Shown here: positions 44,551 to 53,189 of the stretch, piece after piece
Layout of the letters: every line of letters starts with the position of its first letter
Position numbering within the stretch: position 1 is the stretch's first letter
Assembly: GCF_000332155.1 (NCBI RefSeq)
Contig: NZ_KB235903.1
Coordinates: 1,893,328-1,957,327, forward strand
DNA: 64,000 bases
Reading direction: 5' to 3'
Origin: Kamptonema formosum PCC 6407
GTDB lineage: Bacteria > Cyanobacteriota > Cyanobacteriia > Cyanobacteriales > Microcoleaceae
Program-made: the position numbers and the translations under genes
Notes under the pieces: generated by a model
The model's input: only the letters and a program-made list of their open reading frames with translations
What the model was told of the DNA's origin: nothing
Databases searched by the model: none

Positions 44551-45993
44551 ATGTTTTCTAATTTAAAACTAAAAAACCGCATTCTAATTGGATATGGTTT
44601 ACCTATTTTATTTTTAATAAGCTTAGGCTCTCTTCTCTACATAGGTGCTGTTAGTCGAGATGCTATAGATCGGAAAGTAAAGCGTTCTCAAAACACTATT
44701 ATCAGCATAGGAAATGTAACCCAAAGTCTGTCTATAATGATCCGTAATGTCAGGGGTCAGGTGCTATTTCCCCAAGACATTAGTTACCAAAATAGATATG
44801 AATTAGGGTTGGAGAATTTTCGCAAGGCAACCGTTGAACTAGATAATTCTTTTCAAGATAATGAACAGCAAAAGCTGCTGACTATCATGGTGACAGAAAT
44901 AAATAGCTTAGATAGAATTTCTAAACAAGTGTTCGGATTGGTAAGAAAAGGCGATCTTGGTTATGCTAAAAATCTTACGGGTTCCCTACGGGTAAATGAA
45001 ATCGATCGGGTACGGGAAGATATTCTCACAAAAGAACTTGCATTTTTAGCAAAAGCATCTCAACAAGAAGAAAACGAAACGCGATCGCTACTGGCATTGA
45101 TTGTGATTGGTACGGCGGTGTCTGCAATAGGTTCCCTTGCTATTGGTCTTTGGGTTGCGTCGGATATTGGTAGGATGATGAATGGGGTCGCAGATGCGAT
45201 CGCTACTTCTTCAGTTAAGATTACGGCTACCGTAGACCAGCAAGAACGCACTGCTAGCCAGCAAGCTGCTGCTGTGAGTCAAACCAGCATTACAATGGAT
45301 GAATTAGGTGCATCCTCACAGACTACAGCCCAGCAAGCGCAATCAGCAGCCGCAGGAGCGCGTCAAGCTTTAAAGTTGTCTGAGGGAGGAACTCAGGCTG
45401 TAGAGCGTACTTTGGATGGAATGACGGCGCTGAAAGGGAAAGTGGAAGCGATCGCCAATCAAATTACCCACTTAAATGAGCAAGCTAACCAGATTGGAAC
45501 TATCTCAGGTTTAGTGAGCGAATTAGCAAACCAAACAAATATGCTAGCTTTGAATGCGGCTGTAGAAGCGGTGCGTGCTGGCGATCGCGGCAAGGGATTT
45601 GCTGTTATTGCTAATGAAATTCGTCAATTAGCCGATCGTAGCAAAACCTCAGCCACCAAAATTAATAATCTCGTTGCTGATATTCAAGCTGCGATCGATT
45701 TATCTGTAAAAACAACGAATGAAGGCACAAAAACTGTGGATTCGGGGATGGAATTAGCTCAAGGAACGGCAGAAGTTTTTTCCGCTGTCGCTGATGCTAT
45801 TAACGGTATTGCAGTTAGCACTCAACAAATTTCCCTTACCGCTCAGCAACAAGCACTCGCCGTTGAGCAGGTAGTTGATGCCATGAAAACTATTAATCAG
45901 GGAGCAGAAGAAAGCGCGATTGGTATTTCTAAAACGAAAGAAGGTACCGAAGAACTAAACCAAGCTTCCCAGAATCTCAAAGCAGTTTTGTAG
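44551..45993 (+). CDS. Methyl-accepting chemotaxis protein without clear HAMP
   Basis: With the start at MFSNLKLKNRIL, preceded by GAGGA, it has 480 residues; the longer frame adds 60 residues with no support. The order is TM1 (10-32), a four-helix-bundle-like sensor part (35-185), TM2 (about 190-215), then almost directly the signalling coiled coil. The tip is IGTISGLVSELANQTNMLALN and AVEAVRAGDRGKGFAVIANE. The short link leaves no room for a normal HAMP domain. It would steer pili-based phototaxis or taxis together with a Che system located elsewhere. Confidence 0.9.
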   Translation: MFSNLKLKNRILIGYGLPILFLISLGSLLYIGAVSRDAIDRKVKRSQNTIISIGNVTQSLSIMIRNVRGQVLFPQDISYQNRYELGLENFRKATVELDNSFQDNEQQKLLTIMVTEINSLDRISKQVFGLVRKGDLGYAKNLTGSLRVNEIDRVREDILTKELAFLAKASQQEENETRSLLALIVIGTAVSAIGSLAIGLWVASDIGRMMNGVADAIATSSVKITATVDQQERTASQQAAAVSQTSITMDELGASSQTTAQQAQSAAAGARQALKLSEGGTQAVERTLDGMTALKGKVEAIANQITHLNEQANQIGTISGLVSELANQTNMLALNAAVEAVRAGDRGKGFAVIANEIRQLADRSKTSATKINNLVADIQAAIDLSVKTTNEGTKTVDSGMELAQGTAEVFSAVADAINGIAVSTQQISLTAQQQALAVEQVVDAMKTINQGAEESAIGISKTKEGTEELNQASQNLKAVL

Positions 45994-46003
45994 TATGAGG
46001 GGT

Positions 46004-46110
46004 AATTGGTAATTGGTAATTGGTAATTGGTAATGGCTAATTGGTAATTGGGAAAGAGACTCCCAATTTTCCCTTTCTTCCTTCTTCCTTCTTCCTTCTT
46101 CCTTCTTCCT
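46004..46110. repeat. TTGGTAA and TTCCTTC heptamer tract
   Basis: TTGGTAA and GGTAATG units are followed by TTCCTTC units, in the gap between the chemoreceptor and the PstS-like gene. Confidence 0.8.
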
Positions 46111-46148
46111 TCCGTTATAAGATTTCAGCAAATTAATCGGCAAATATT

Positions 46149-46991
46149 ATGAAAATCATGCAAACGGTAATACAAGTTTCTCTTAGCTTTGCTACTTGTC
46201 TCTGGCTACAATCCTGTAGCCAGCCATCAGAGGTTATAGCACCACCAACTGCTACTCCATCGTCCAAGAAGATAACTTTAAGCGGTTCGCATACAATCGG
46301 ATCTATTCTTTTTGAAATAGCCAAGCCCTATGAAACTGCACACCCCGGAGTTAAAATTGATGTGAAAGAAAATGCTACTTGGCGCGGAATTGCAGATGTA
46401 CGCCAGGGGACTGCGGATATAGGAATGGTTGCTCGCTCGATGAAAGCTGATGAGAAAGACTTATTGGCTTCTACTATTGCTAAAGATGGCATATCAGTAA
46501 CTATACACAGGGACAATCCAGTTAAAAGTCTGACAAACCAGCAGATTGTTAATATTTACACGGGCAAGATTAAGAATTGGCAAGAAGTAGGTGGGAAAAA
46601 TCAGCCTATTTTGGTTATCCATCGCTCTGAGGGAGTGGCTGCTTTAGAACCTTTTTTGAATTATTTCAAATTAGAAAAAAGTGCGATTCGCGCTGATGTA
46701 GTTGTTACTGAAACGGACGAACTCGTGCAGGCTATGGTTGGGAAACCCGAGTCTATTGGTTTCAGTTCTATTGGTGTTGTAGAATCTATTAAGGACATTA
46801 AATTATTACCAATTAACGGAGTCGCCCCCACTAATGAAAATGTTAGTAGTGGTAAATTTCCCATTACTCGCCCTCTGAATGTGGTTACGAAAAATCCTCC
46901 TTCAGCTTTGGTAAAGGAGTTTATAGATTTTAGTCTTTCTCAGGAGGCGCAAGCAATTGTTAAACAGAAAAAGTTTGCGCCAGTGAAATGA
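46149..46991 (+). CDS. PstS-like phosphate-binding lipoprotein
   Basis: 280 residues: a signal peptide with lipobox-like LQSC (about Cys23), then a periplasmic binding fold of the PstS family (SGSHTIGSILFEIAKPYE, NQQIVNIYTGKIKNWQEVGG, GFSSIGVVESI). No ABC permease genes are adjacent. As the neighbour of a chemoreceptor it may be a ligand-binding partner for it, or a solitary phosphate sensor. Confidence 0.85.
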   Translation: MKIMQTVIQVSLSFATCLWLQSCSQPSEVIAPPTATPSSKKITLSGSHTIGSILFEIAKPYETAHPGVKIDVKENATWRGIADVRQGTADIGMVARSMKADEKDLLASTIAKDGISVTIHRDNPVKSLTNQQIVNIYTGKIKNWQEVGGKNQPILVIHRSEGVAALEPFLNYFKLEKSAIRADVVVTETDELVQAMVGKPESIGFSSIGVVESIKDIKLLPINGVAPTNENVSSGKFPITRPLNVVTKNPPSALVKEFIDFSLSQEAQAIVKQKKFAPVK

Positions 46992-47093
46992 TCTTATTGG
47001 TAATTGGTAATTGGTAATTGTAAGAAAGAATTAGGAGTCAAGAGTCATATTCACGATCGCAGTGTATACTTTTTATTTTTGAGGTGAAAGTTT

Positions 47094-47312
47094 ATGAAGA
47101 TTAGTTATGATTCCGAAATTGATGCTCTCTACATTAGACTTGTAGAAGGTAAGCATCAGTGTCGCACTTTACAGTTAACTGAGGAAATTGCTTTAAATAT
47201 TGGAGAAAATGAATTATTAGTAGGGATAGAAGTTTTAGATGCTACGGAAGTTTTAGGTGCAGGAAATATCCCTAATGTAGTGCTAGAAAATATATCTTTT
47301 ACTGTAGCTTAA
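47094..47312 (+). CDS. DUF2283 protein
   Basis: 72 residues matching DUF2283: MKISYDSEIDALYIRL at the start and ENELLVGIEVLDATE in the middle. Members are small and of unknown function, often near toxin-antitoxin genes, as here. Good GAGGTG site before the ATG. Confidence 0.85.
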   Translation: MKISYDSEIDALYIRLVEGKHQCRTLQLTEEIALNIGENELLVGIEVLDATEVLGAGNIPNVVLENISFTVA

Positions 47313-47386
47313 ATAGGGAAGGCGATCGCTATTTGTGCAAGTATCGCTCTCCCTGGTATTCTTACGAAAAGCGTCTTTGTGTAAAG

Positions 47387-47629
47387 TTAAGCTGTGTCGC
47401 TGTTTGTAGCTTGTGGCATCGACTCAATTAACGCCCTTAGCACTTTATTAACTGACTCTGGTGTTGTAAAAACTTGAGCTACATCTTCATCTAAAACCAC
47501 AACTTTTAATAGTGGCTTTCCCCCACGAGCTGCAAAGCGATTAGGCTTCGCTTTCTTGTAATCAAAGTGATACTCAGCTAGAAGCTCATCATCTGGATTG
47601 TGTGAGTCATCAAAAGGCGTTTTGCTCAT
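47387..47629 (-). CDS. BrnA-like antitoxin
   Basis: About 80 residues from ATG 47629 (a GTG three codons earlier is also possible). The C-terminal part VVVLDEDVAQVF...ESVNKVLRALIESM resembles the ribbon-helix-helix of BrnA antitoxins. It overlaps the end of the BrnT-like remnant by about 20 bases, the usual toxin-antitoxin gene order. Confidence 0.75.
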   Translation of the reverse strand: MSKTPFDDSHNPDDELLAEYHFDYKKAKPNRFAARGGKPLLKVVVLDEDVAQVFTTPESVNKVLRALIESMPQATNSDTA

Positions 47630-47813
47630 AATCCTCACGCTCTCTTCGAGTGGCTAAACGGACACTGATAATGCGAATAACTTTATAGCGTTCGGTGAAA
47701 GAAATCAACAGCAAGCGATTGTTTTGAGAGTGACCAATAATCATCTCTCGCCTCTCACCCATTGAGTTAGCTTCATCATCAAAAATAACAGCCAAGGAAT
47801 GAAAGATCGCCCT
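47610..47813 (-). pseudogene. BrnT-like toxin lacking its N-terminus
   Basis: The frame RAIFHSLAVIFDDEANS...RYKVIRIISVRLATRREREDYEQNAF matches the C-terminal two-thirds of BrnT toxins (FDDEANS, IRIISVRLATRRER). A stop at 47814-47816 closes the frame upstream, so the N-terminal KHGVxFEEA-type part is missing. The DUF1400 hydrolase gene ends only about 20 bases beyond, which suggests a deletion or rearrangement at this junction. The TTG at 47795 could start a short version, but a working toxin is unlikely. Confidence 0.7.
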
Positions 47814-47833
47814 TCATTAATTTTTACAGATAC

Positions 47834-49492
47834 CTATTGCTCCTGCTTAAGAAAACTTTGTACTATGGCCTCAGCTTCAGCAGGAATCTCCGTCACTAAC
47901 CGCACTGGAATTGCAGATGTAGAGGCAAATTGTGCATATTCTGGTGTTAGAAATACTGCATATTTCTCAGCATCGGGAGTGAGTTGAGCGGCCATTGCCA
48001 AACTAATAGCTTTAATGTAGTTGCGAACGCTAACGGCGCGAACACCGACGACTTCATCCCCTGTCACTGCTGTACTCGGTTTATCTGCTTGATCTAAAGT
48101 CGCGCTGGGATCTTTTACGCTCAAATGCGTGCCACCAACAAAACCAACTAGCCATTTCGGAGATGGAATTTTGGAAAATCCTGCGATTTGTTCGATTAAG
48201 GCGGGGGTAGTTTTGTCGGCGGAGGCGGCGACTACGAGGGTGGGAACTGCGATCGCACTCAATCCTGTTTCGCCAAATAGTAAAGATGTGGTAGGATTCA
48301 TCGCGATCGCTCTTTTAATCCGAGGATCGCGTAGTTGATAGCTATCTTGTGGAAGTCCAGCCGCCGCGCACTGAATCCCTTCTCCTAAGCTGAATGTAAT
48401 TAATTTGCTTTGACAGCGTTGTTTGAGCCTTGTCAGTTGCATTTCTGCGCCTGCAACTGATAGTGCAGTCGCTCCGCCGAAGGAATAACCAACTATCATC
48501 GCATTGTCTGTGGCTAATTTCCCTCGCAGGGAACCATCACTTTGATTGAGTTTGGCCAGTTCATCGAGGACAAAGCTGATATCTTTGGGTCGATCTATAA
48601 ATTCTTGTGCTTCTAAAATTAATCCTTTACCTGCGATCGCAGCATTAGTATGATCTGCGTTACTACCGGGGTGTTCTAAGGCCGCGACTGCATAGCCGTA
48701 AGAGGCTAAATGCTCTGCTAAATACTGCAAGTCAGTGCGGATGGAACCCAAGCCGTGAGAAAATACAATTACTGGTTTGTCAGCAGTTGTCGCCGCTGAC
48801 GAGTAGACATCGAGGGGAATGCGGCGGTTGCGTTGACTGTCATACAAGTCTAATTTAAGTACCTTTACAGAGTTAGGGCCAGCTTGGGTGGGATCGAAGG
48901 GTAGTTTGATATTGGGGTTGGTGGCCGCTAATTGAGGCGCGATCGCAGCCATGAACCGCTGGGTTTGCCAAAAACCTGCATTTAAGTTTTGCATAACTGC
49001 AAAGGCGCGATCCAAGTCAACGATCATCCGCTGGCCGGGATAAGCTTCGATAAAGCTGAGTACAGATAGACCCTCTGGCGCTGTCGATCCCAGTACCATT
49101 GCGGCTCGTAGCGCTTGCACCCCCGCACCATCGCGCCGAGGCGTGACAGTAGCGAGATCCGCGAGGATACCGGTGCCAATTTGGGTATTTAGCAGGTTGC
49201 TAACAGTGACGACGTTGAGTTGAATTTTCGTTTTCAGAGCACCGTAGATTTGGCTGCGCTGTTGAGATGAGAGCAACGCAGCATAGTTTTGCAGACTTTC
49301 TGGGAGTTTTCCCGTTTCCACAAGCGATCGCAAGTCAGCAACAGCGATTGACGACTCGAAAATTCCTTTACGGATGACAAGAGTTTCAGCAGCTTGTACA
49401 GGGGTTGCGATCCAGCCCAGGCTGCTGAGGGCGATCGCGCTTGCTATACTTACTGCTGAAGACAGGCATCTGAATTTGGGTCGCATAATCAT
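47834..49492 (-). CDS. Exported DUF1400/alpha-beta hydrolase
   Basis: 552 residues: signal peptide (about 1-34), a DUF1400 domain (about 35-160), then an alpha/beta-hydrolase with VIVFSHGLGS and the nucleophile elbow GYSFGG, and a late GGTHLSVKDP for the catalytic His. Cyanobacterial proteins of this form are predicted lipases or dienelactone-type hydrolases in the periplasm. It stands alone. Confidence 0.88.
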   Translation of the reverse strand: MIMRPKFRCLSSAVSIASAIALSSLGWIATPVQAAETLVIRKGIFESSIAVADLRSLVETGKLPESLQNYAALLSSQQRSQIYGALKTKIQLNVVTVSNLLNTQIGTGILADLATVTPRRDGAGVQALRAAMVLGSTAPEGLSVLSFIEAYPGQRMIVDLDRAFAVMQNLNAGFWQTQRFMAAIAPQLAATNPNIKLPFDPTQAGPNSVKVLKLDLYDSQRNRRIPLDVYSSAATTADKPVIVFSHGLGSIRTDLQYLAEHLASYGYAVAALEHPGSNADHTNAAIAGKGLILEAQEFIDRPKDISFVLDELAKLNQSDGSLRGKLATDNAMIVGYSFGGATALSVAGAEMQLTRLKQRCQSKLITFSLGEGIQCAAAGLPQDSYQLRDPRIKRAIAMNPTTSLLFGETGLSAIAVPTLVVAASADKTTPALIEQIAGFSKIPSPKWLVGFVGGTHLSVKDPSATLDQADKPSTAVTGDEVVGVRAVSVRNYIKAISLAMAAQLTPDAEKYAVFLTPEYAQFASTSAIPVRLVTEIPAEAEAIVQSFLKQEQ

Positions 49493-49661
49493 CTTTAACT
49501 CGCTCGGACTATATGTAGATATATCACCATACTGTCAAAAGTTTTCCGTGTCGGGTAAACTTCTGTAAAGGGAATAAATCTCGCAGAGAAGAAGAAACCC
49601 AAAGTGCGATCGCCTAGTTAATCCGATGATATGAGAATTACTTGATTATTTGCACCAGCTT

Positions 49662-49725
49662 GTAGGGTGCGTCAGACGAAATTCTACAGCGACGATCGAG
49701 GGTGACATTTACTGACGTACCCTAC
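49662..49725. repeat. Inverted repeat GTAGGGTGCGTCAG / CTGACGTACCCTAC
   Basis: 14-base arms (49662-49675 and 49712-49725, one mismatch) around a 36-base middle. Similar GGGTGCGTCAG elements are common in cyanobacterial intergenic DNA (recalled). It lies before the small genes at 49.8 kb. Confidence 0.7.
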
Positions 49726-49772
49726 CATATATGCTAGTTTCGTAAGTTCTGTAATTGTGCCTGACTCAAAAT

Positions 49773-50180
49773 TCAGCTTTTTTTCAAACAGTTCTCTGCA
49801 ACCTTGACCTTAAAGGTTGTACCCGACTTTTTAGGCAGCCATCCTATCTGTAATGCCTGTTGTATCCATAATGCCACATCTGAAGGCCTAACTGGGTTGA
49901 TTGCATACCTCCGCTCAATTGTCCAAGCTTGAATTTTTCCTGATTCATTTTGAAGTTGTAGAGGTACAAGTTCACTATAAACTAGACTGTATCTCTGTGG
50001 ATGGGGACGATCCGTCACAATTACTAGCACCGAGCCAGGTTCTTGAGCGTGTTCGACTGCAACGTGAAGAGATCCCTCCAGGTTCTCTGCTTGCATATTA
50101 GCTGCTTGCTTGCGGATGAGCCAGATGAATGTTTCGCCTTCAACAACTATTTTTCGCGCGCCTTTTTTCGGGATAGACAT
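49773..50180 (-). CDS. Small conserved hypothetical protein
   Basis: 135 residues starting SIPKKGARKIVVEGETFIWLIRK, then a beta-rich middle (PGSVLVIVTDRP) and a C-terminal YAINPVRPSDVALWIQQALQIGW. Proteins of this start occur in varied bacteria near polymorphic loci (recalled). Function unknown. It is the last of three small genes on the same strand. Confidence 0.7.
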   Translation of the reverse strand: MSIPKKGARKIVVEGETFIWLIRKQAANMQAENLEGSLHVAVEHAQEPGSVLVIVTDRPHPQRYSLVYSELVPLQLQNESGKIQAWTIERRYAINPVRPSDVALWIQQALQIGWLPKKSGTTFKVKVAENCLKKS

Positions 50181-50210
50181 TTATCTCACTTGCCTTATAG
50201 TTATGCCGCC

Positions 50211-50708
50211 TCAACGCTTCGGAATTATTCTATAAACACTTTGCATGAAATTCTCATATCCATTTTCTGGAAGATCGGAGAAATCATTTGCTGCCAGCAT
50301 ATTAAATGATAGCATTGCTGTACAGTCAATACTCGAATCATCCAGGCACGCTTTGATGAAATAGGTTGGATAAATTATTAATGAACGGTTTGGTGAAACT
50401 ACTCCATACCAATCTTGACCATCATCTTGAATGCAAACCCACTCCCAACTAAATTGACGAACAAGCTGATTTCCCCACACTATACCTAAACCCAATGCAA
50501 CATCAATCGGATCGGGTTTGTGAGTAAAATACTTTTTGAAAAAACTATCAGGCTCAGTTTGCCATTGATCTACGAATGAGTCTACTTTTTGAACAATCGC
50601 ATCCGGGTTGGCTGAGGGAAGTATTTCTAAGTTTCCTAAAGTTTCTACCGATAAAGCTTGGATCTCATTTGCTTCTTCTAGATCGAGTGGACGTTCTTGG
50701 ATACTCAT
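50211..50708 (-). CDS. Hypothetical protein, DUF3806-like
   Basis: 165 soluble residues. The segment DPIDVALGLGIVWGNQLVRQFSWEW...SLIIYPTYFIKACLDDSSIDC resembles DUF3806. The upstream gene ends 52 bases before it and the next starts 30 bases after. A role as immunity or accessory protein is possible but not shown. Confidence 0.65.
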   Translation of the reverse strand: MSIQERPLDLEEANEIQALSVETLGNLEILPSANPDAIVQKVDSFVDQWQTEPDSFFKKYFTHKPDPIDVALGLGIVWGNQLVRQFSWEWVCIQDDGQDWYGVVSPNRSLIIYPTYFIKACLDDSSIDCTAMLSFNMLAANDFSDLPENGYENFMQSVYRIIPKR

Positions 50709-50759
50709 AGCAACTCCTAATTTTAATAATGAAACAGCCCTGCTTGACGGTAAGGCTAA

Positions 50760-51266
50760 TTATAATAATCCAGCATTTTTTAAATCATCATTTTGCGCTA
50801 ATCGTACAGTTTCTATGGATTGATATCGATGTCCATCAATTGTGTATATCAAACCACACTGCGTGCATTCTAAGACAACTTTTTGTGCTTCTGTATCAAA
50901 CAAAGCAGACAGTTCTAATTTTCCACATCTCTGGCATTCAACATCTACTGATAAAACAACAATCTCCCATAATTGATCTCGCAAAATTGCCACCATAGAC
51001 TGTTCGCTTGAAGGCGCGAAATCTAGAAAACGCTTAATAATTTCGGGGGTACATTCCGATCGTTCAATTGGATAAGAATTAGGGTCAATGTTTATTAACT
51101 CTTCCAGTCCATATTCATCAATTAGATGTGGAGACAACAACATTTTGTTTTCTTGATACCAAGTTCTAAGGTATTGGAAGATGAGTAGAGCAGTATCTTG
51201 CTCATCTATCTGGGAAATAGTTTTGCAAAATTCGTGCCACGCTTTTCGGCAATTTTTACTCATCAT
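50760..51266 (-). CDS. Hypothetical protein with zinc ribbon
   Basis: 168 residues; the C-terminal half has CQRCGKLE and CTQCGLIY, a zinc-ribbon pair (Cys-x2-Cys twice, about 20 apart). The N-terminal half is helical (KAWHEFCKTISQIDEQDTALLIF). No family recognised. It is first in the three-gene set 51.3-49.8 kb. Confidence 0.65.
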   Translation of the reverse strand: MMSKNCRKAWHEFCKTISQIDEQDTALLIFQYLRTWYQENKMLLSPHLIDEYGLEELINIDPNSYPIERSECTPEIIKRFLDFAPSSEQSMVAILRDQLWEIVVLSVDVECQRCGKLELSALFDTEAQKVVLECTQCGLIYTIDGHRYQSIETVRLAQNDDLKNAGLL

Positions 51267-51386
51267 TAGTCTATTAAGGTACTGGATAAGTTGTAATTAA
51301 GTTGCCCGCCCCATCAGTAATGATTTGTATCTTACTTGTTTGGTTCTCACCGAATTGAGGGTCTACGTAGCAGTAGAAAACTATGA

Positions 51387-52781
51387 TTAAAAATCCAAAA
51401 CCGGAAAAGGTTTCGCCGCTTCAATCTGAGCCGCTAAAGCAATTAAAGTAGCCTCTGCCCCCGGTTTACCAATAATTTGAATTCCCAAAGGCAAACCATT
51501 AGTATCTAAACCAGTAGGCAGCGCGATCGCAGGTTGACCGCTAGCATTAAAAGGCGGACAAGGAGCAATCCAGTGAATGATTTTTTCTAATGTTTCCTCT
51601 GGAGTCAAATTTGCCCACTCGCCAACTCGAATTTGTGGGTACATATAAGTCGGCAATACTAGCACGTCAAAGTTATCAAAAAAACCGACAATCCGGCGGG
51701 CAATAACTTGCATTTGAGACACAGCTCCCAGATATTCTCCCGCAGAACGAGTTCGATCTAATAGCCAGCGATTCATCGGTTCTAGTGCCGGGGCGGGAAT
51801 ACCGCTAGCTGCTACACCCGACTGCCAAATTACACTAAATGGCTCAATTAAACCAGCGAAATCAGGACACCCAGGTTCAATATTATGACCTAATTCTGAT
51901 AGTAACTTTACTGTATCTATCACTGCCTGCTGACACGATGATGAGACTTCCCCTAGAGGAGCAATTGTCGTGGAAAAAGCAACTCGCAAGTTACTCAATT
52001 TTTGGTCAGCAGCCTCTAAAAATGATAATTCTGGATTTGGCAACCAGTAAGGATCGCCTGTAATATAACCAGACATTACATCCAAAAGTGCCGCCGCATC
52101 TCTGACAGTCCGAGCTAAGGGGCCATTTGTAGAAATACCACTTTGATAATCACCAACAGGCGCGTGAGAAACTCGCCCTCGCGTGGGCTTAATACCTACC
52201 AAACCGCAACAGAAAGCCGGGCCGCGAATTGAGCCACCACCGTCAGAACCTTGAGCGATCGCGCATAACCCCGCCGCCACCGCCGCCGCCGCCCCTCCGC
52301 TAGACCCCCCAGGCGTATAATCCAAATTCCAGGGGTTGCGCGTCGGTGGAAAACCTTCCGGTTCCGTATATGGCAAAGAACCCACCTGAGCCGTTGCAGT
52401 TTTGCCCAGAATATTGAATCCAGCAGCTTTAATCTTGGCGACTACACCATCATCGTAGGTGGCAATGTTGGACAGCAAAGCAGGCACTCCGTAGGTACAG
52501 CGCACGCCTGCAACAGGAGTGAGGTCTTTAATCGAAATTGGCACACCGAAAAAAGGTGGGAGACTTGCGCGATCGCTAGTTCTTGTTAACTGCTCAGTTT
52601 GAGATTTAGCGAGTGCGATCGCCTCCTGGGCCATCACAGTCACATAACTACCCACTTGGGCATCCAATCGCCCGATCCGTTCCAAATAAAGCTCCGCGAG
52701 CTCCAGGGGCGACACCTCACCACTGCGGATCGACCGCGCCTGTTCAAGGGCCGAAGAAAATGCCAATTCTACCGGATTCAT
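51387..52781 (-). CDS. Amidase (amidase signature family)
   Basis: 464 residues of the AS family: catalytic Lys in SIKDLTPVAG, cis-Ser in GGSSGGAAAAVAAG and nucleophile Ser in GSDGGGSIRGPA. It hydrolyses an amide; the substrate is not known. It resembles GatA-like enzymes but no gatB/C is near, so it is likely a stand-alone amidase. Confidence 0.9.
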   Translation of the reverse strand: MNPVELAFSSALEQARSIRSGEVSPLELAELYLERIGRLDAQVGSYVTVMAQEAIALAKSQTEQLTRTSDRASLPPFFGVPISIKDLTPVAGVRCTYGVPALLSNIATYDDGVVAKIKAAGFNILGKTATAQVGSLPYTEPEGFPPTRNPWNLDYTPGGSSGGAAAAVAAGLCAIAQGSDGGGSIRGPAFCCGLVGIKPTRGRVSHAPVGDYQSGISTNGPLARTVRDAAALLDVMSGYITGDPYWLPNPELSFLEAADQKLSNLRVAFSTTIAPLGEVSSSCQQAVIDTVKLLSELGHNIEPGCPDFAGLIEPFSVIWQSGVAASGIPAPALEPMNRWLLDRTRSAGEYLGAVSQMQVIARRIVGFFDNFDVLVLPTYMYPQIRVGEWANLTPEETLEKIIHWIAPCPPFNASGQPAIALPTGLDTNGLPLGIQIIGKPGAEATLIALAAQIEAAKPFPVLDF

Positions 52782-53189
52782 TATATTTGCCTAGAGAACT
52801 AACGCCTGCTACAGAGGAGTCATTTTAACGATAAAGATTCTGTAAATCCCAGCTTTTAGCAAAACTTTAACAATTTTGACACTCCCCGATCTAAACCACT
52901 CAGGAATCCTCAAGGAAAAATTTTGGGGAATAAATTTACAAAAACTTGATAATCGCTACTTTTTTATCAATCTTAGTAAGATCTATCTTAGGATGTAGAA
53001 AAACTTTACTGCCATCCTGCTAAAGAAAGAATATTTGATTGCCCGGTCTGGGAGTCAAATCCCCTTGAAATAGATCGGTCTGAATAGCTAAGCTGTTCAG
53101 TAAAGCGCACAGCAGCCTAATTGACCCTTGCCCAACCTGGATAAATCCTTTGTCCAAACAACCTTTCCCCTAAACAAGGTAGCGCACTT
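52782..53189. other. Gap before pilT, nothing recognised
   Basis: 408 bases between the divergent amidase and pilT genes. It holds AT-rich stretches and no convincing promoter, repeat or small gene. The pilT control region should lie here. Confidence 0.5.
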
